Positions 5,427-7,163 of a stretch of DNA of 7,163 bases are shown here, piece by piece. The position numbers were made by a program, and so were the translations under genes. Under the pieces are notes generated by a model. The model saw only the letters and a program-made list of their open reading frames with translations, did not search any database and was not told the origin of the DNA. Source of the stretch: Micrococcaceae bacterium UBA3381 (GTDB taxonomy: Bacteria > Actinomycetota > Actinomycetes > Actinomycetales > Micrococcaceae); assembly GCA_002358975.1 (NCBI GenBank), contig DEPX01000001.1, positions 9,424-16,586 of the forward strand. Direction: 5' to 3'. The stretch's first letter is position 1. Each line of letters starts with the position of its first letter.

Positions 5427-7163
5427 ACAACAAGAAGTGCTTACTGACCTCACAAAAGTTCGCAATATCGGCATTATGGCTCACATTGACGCCGGTAAAA
5501 CTACTACAACCGAGCGGATCCTGTTCTACACCGGTGTAAACCACAAACTCGGTGAAACCCATGATGGTGCTTCAACCACCGACTGGATGGCGCAGGAAAA
5601 AGAACGCGGTATTACTATTACCTCCGCTGCTGTAACCAGCTTCTGGGAAGGTAACCAGATTAACGTCATCGACACCCCAGGTCACGTTGACTTCACTGTT
5701 GAAGTTGAACGCTCCCTGCGTGTGCTCGACGGTGCCGTTGCAGTCTTCGACGCCAAAGAAGGTGTTGAACCACAGTCGGAGACCGTCTGGCGTCAAGCTG
5801 ATAAATACGGTGTACCCCGTATCTGCTTCGTTAACAAGATGGACAAACTTGGTGCGGACTTCTATCACACGGTAGAAACCATCAAGTCCCGTCTTGGAGC
5901 TAAGCCGTTGGTTATGCAGCTGCCGATCGGGACCGAACACGACTTTATCGGTGTCGTTGACCTGTTGAGCATGAAGGCTTTTGTCTGGCCCGCTGATGCA
6001 AAAGGTGACACCAAACTTGGTGCCACCTATGAAATCGAAGAAATTCCTGCAGAGCTGCAGGAACGCGCCGAAGAGTACCGTAACGAACTCATCGAGTCCG
6101 CAGCTGAATCATCAGAAGAATTGATGATGAAGTACCTCGACGAAGGTGACCTGAGCAATGATGACATCAAAGCCGGAATCCGTGCTCTGACTATTGCTGA
6201 TGATGCCTACCCGATATTTTGTGGTTCGGCATTCAAGAACCGCGGTGTACAGCCTGTTATCGATGCGGTAGTTGACTACTTGCCATCACCACTGGACGTG
6301 GATTCGGTCAAGGGCACTGCGCTAAATGATCCTGAACAGGAAATGACCCGTAAACCCCGCTTGGATGAGCCTTTTTCGGCGCTAGCATTCAAGATTGCGG
6401 CCCACCCATTCTTCGGGACACTGACCTACATTCGTGTCTACTCCGGCAAGATCAAGGCCGGGGACCAGATCCTCAATGCGACAAAACAGCGACAAGAACG
6501 TGTTTCCAAGCTGTTTCAGATGCACGCCAATAAGGAAAACCCTGTTGACGAAGCCCAGGCAGGCCACATTTATGCCGTGGTTGGTCTGAAAGACGTCACC
6601 ACAGGCGATAGTCTGGCGGCTAAAGATGCTCCGATTATTCTGGAATCTATGGAATTCCCAGAACCGGTAATTTCGGTGGCGATTGAACCGAATTCGAAGG
6701 GCGACCAGGAAAAACTTTCCACCGCCATTCAGCGTTTATCAGCAGAGGATCCGACCTTTACCGTCAGCCAGAACGAAGAAACTGGACAGACTGAAATTGG
6801 CGGTATGGGCGAACTGCATCTCGATGTGCTGGTTGACCGTATGAAACGCGAATTCAAAGTTGAAGCAACTGTGGGTAAGCCACAGGTTTCTTACCGTGAA
6901 ACCATTCGTCGCAAGGTTGAGTCGATTGACTTCACTCATAAAAAGCAGACTGGTGGGTCGGGACAGTTCGCTAAAGTTGTTGTCACCTTCGAACCACTGG
7001 ACACCGAAGACGGCGAAATTTACGAATTCAAAAACTCCGTCACTGGTGGACGTATTCCACGTGAGTACATTCCATCGGTAGACCAAGGTATCCAGGAAGC
7101 TATGCAGTTTGGTGTGCTTGCCGGTTATCCTATGGTCGGCGTCAAAGCCACCCTGGAAGATGG
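5422..7163 (+). CDS. fusA: Translation elongation factor G (3' partial, 580 of about 700 residues)
   Basis: EF-G is the GTPase that drives ribosomal translocation and, with RRF, ribosome recycling. The reading frame is open from GTG 5422 to the right edge. The G domain is complete: G1 AHIDAGKT at 20-27, switch I with RGITIT at 62-67, G3 DTPGH at 84-88 including catalytic His88, G4 NKMD at 138-141, and G5 GSAF at 268-271. Domain II starts near 315 (FSALAFKIAAHPFFGTLTY), domain III near 413 (PEPVISVAIEP; GGMGELHLDV) and domain IV near 485 (GKPQVSYRET; TGGSGQFAKV). The rest of domain IV and domain V lie beyond the window. It is the third str-operon gene, separated from rpsG by 90 nt that hold a hairpin and its own strong RBS. 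tuf would be expected next. The presence of all G motifs and the operon position argue for the main EF-G rather than a paralogue. Confidence 0.97.
   Translation, partial: MAQQEVLTDLTKVRNIGIMAHIDAGKTTTTERILFYTGVNHKLGETHDGASTTDWMAQEKERGITITSAAVTSFWEGNQINVIDTPGHVDFTVEVERSLRVLDGAVAVFDAKEGVEPQSETVWRQADKYGVPRICFVNKMDKLGADFYHTVETIKSRLGAKPLVMQLPIGTEHDFIGVVDLLSMKAFVWPADAKGDTKLGATYEIEEIPAELQERAEEYRNELIESAAESSEELMMKYLDEGDLSNDDIKAGIRALTIADDAYPIFCGSAFKNRGVQPVIDAVVDYLPSPLDVDSVKGTALNDPEQEMTRKPRLDEPFSALAFKIAAHPFFGTLTYIRVYSGKIKAGDQILNATKQRQERVSKLFQMHANKENPVDEAQAGHIYAVVGLKDVTTGDSLAAKDAPIILESMEFPEPVISVAIEPNSKGDQEKLSTAIQRLSAEDPTFTVSQNEETGQTEIGGMGELHLDVLVDRMKREFKVEATVGKPQVSYRETIRRKVESIDFTHKKQTGGSGQFAKVVVTFEPLDTEDGEIYEFKNSVTGGRIPREYIPSVDQGIQEAMQFGVLAGYPMVGVKATLED

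Noticed and set aside
5572..5940. 122-codon minus-strand frame inside fusA
   Set aside because: It is a shadow of the strongly codon-biased fusA frame; its translation has no recognisable domain.

Overview
The window is a chromosomal segment from an actinobacterium (Actinomycetota). RpoC, S12, S7 and EF-G all read as actinobacterial: S12 begins MPTIQQLVRKGR from a TTG codon, and RpoC has the short trigger loop without the large enterobacterial insertion. Base composition looks moderate (roughly half G+C by eye, not computed). An Actinomycetaceae- or Bifidobacteriaceae-like host would fit, but I cannot assign a genus.

Layout. (1) 1-1509: 3' part of rpoC, cut by the left edge. (2) 1510-1691: a convergent intergenic region with two hairpin terminators, one for rpoC and one for the gene arriving on the minus strand. 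(3) 1692-2873, minus: a FemABX-type aminoacyl-tRNA-dependent peptidyltransferase. (4) 2874-2956: a very compact divergent promoter region. (5) 2957-4228, plus: an ATP-grasp ligase resembling D-aspartate ligases of peptidoglycan cross-bridge synthesis. (6) 4229-4482: an extended -10 promoter and a leader of about 190 nt, rich in inverted repeats, in front of the str operon. (7) 4483-7163: rpsL, rpsG and fusA in the classical str order. fusA is cut by the right edge.

How the genes work together. The flanks are the core transcription/translation block (rpoBC, then str), normally adjacent in bacteria. Wedged between them is a divergent pair whose families both act on the peptidoglycan stem peptide. 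FemABX proteins add L-amino acids from aminoacyl-tRNA. Aslfm-type ATP-grasp enzymes add a D-amino acid such as D-Asp through its side-chain carboxylate. Together they suggest an interpeptide bridge of the form L-Lys/Orn - L-aa - D-Asp/Glu; this is inference.

The most interesting non-coding signals are: the rpsL leader, which can fold as a three-way junction followed by a U-tract and carries imperfect direct repeats that allow a competing fold; a long hairpin just upstream of the rpsL ribosome-binding site; a partial duplication of the fusA translation-start region within a hairpin between rpsG and fusA; and an S12 with Gly instead of Arg at position 86, in the streptomycin-response loop. I saw no tRNA, rRNA, CRISPR array or transposon. 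All structures were found by eye and no folding energies were calculated.
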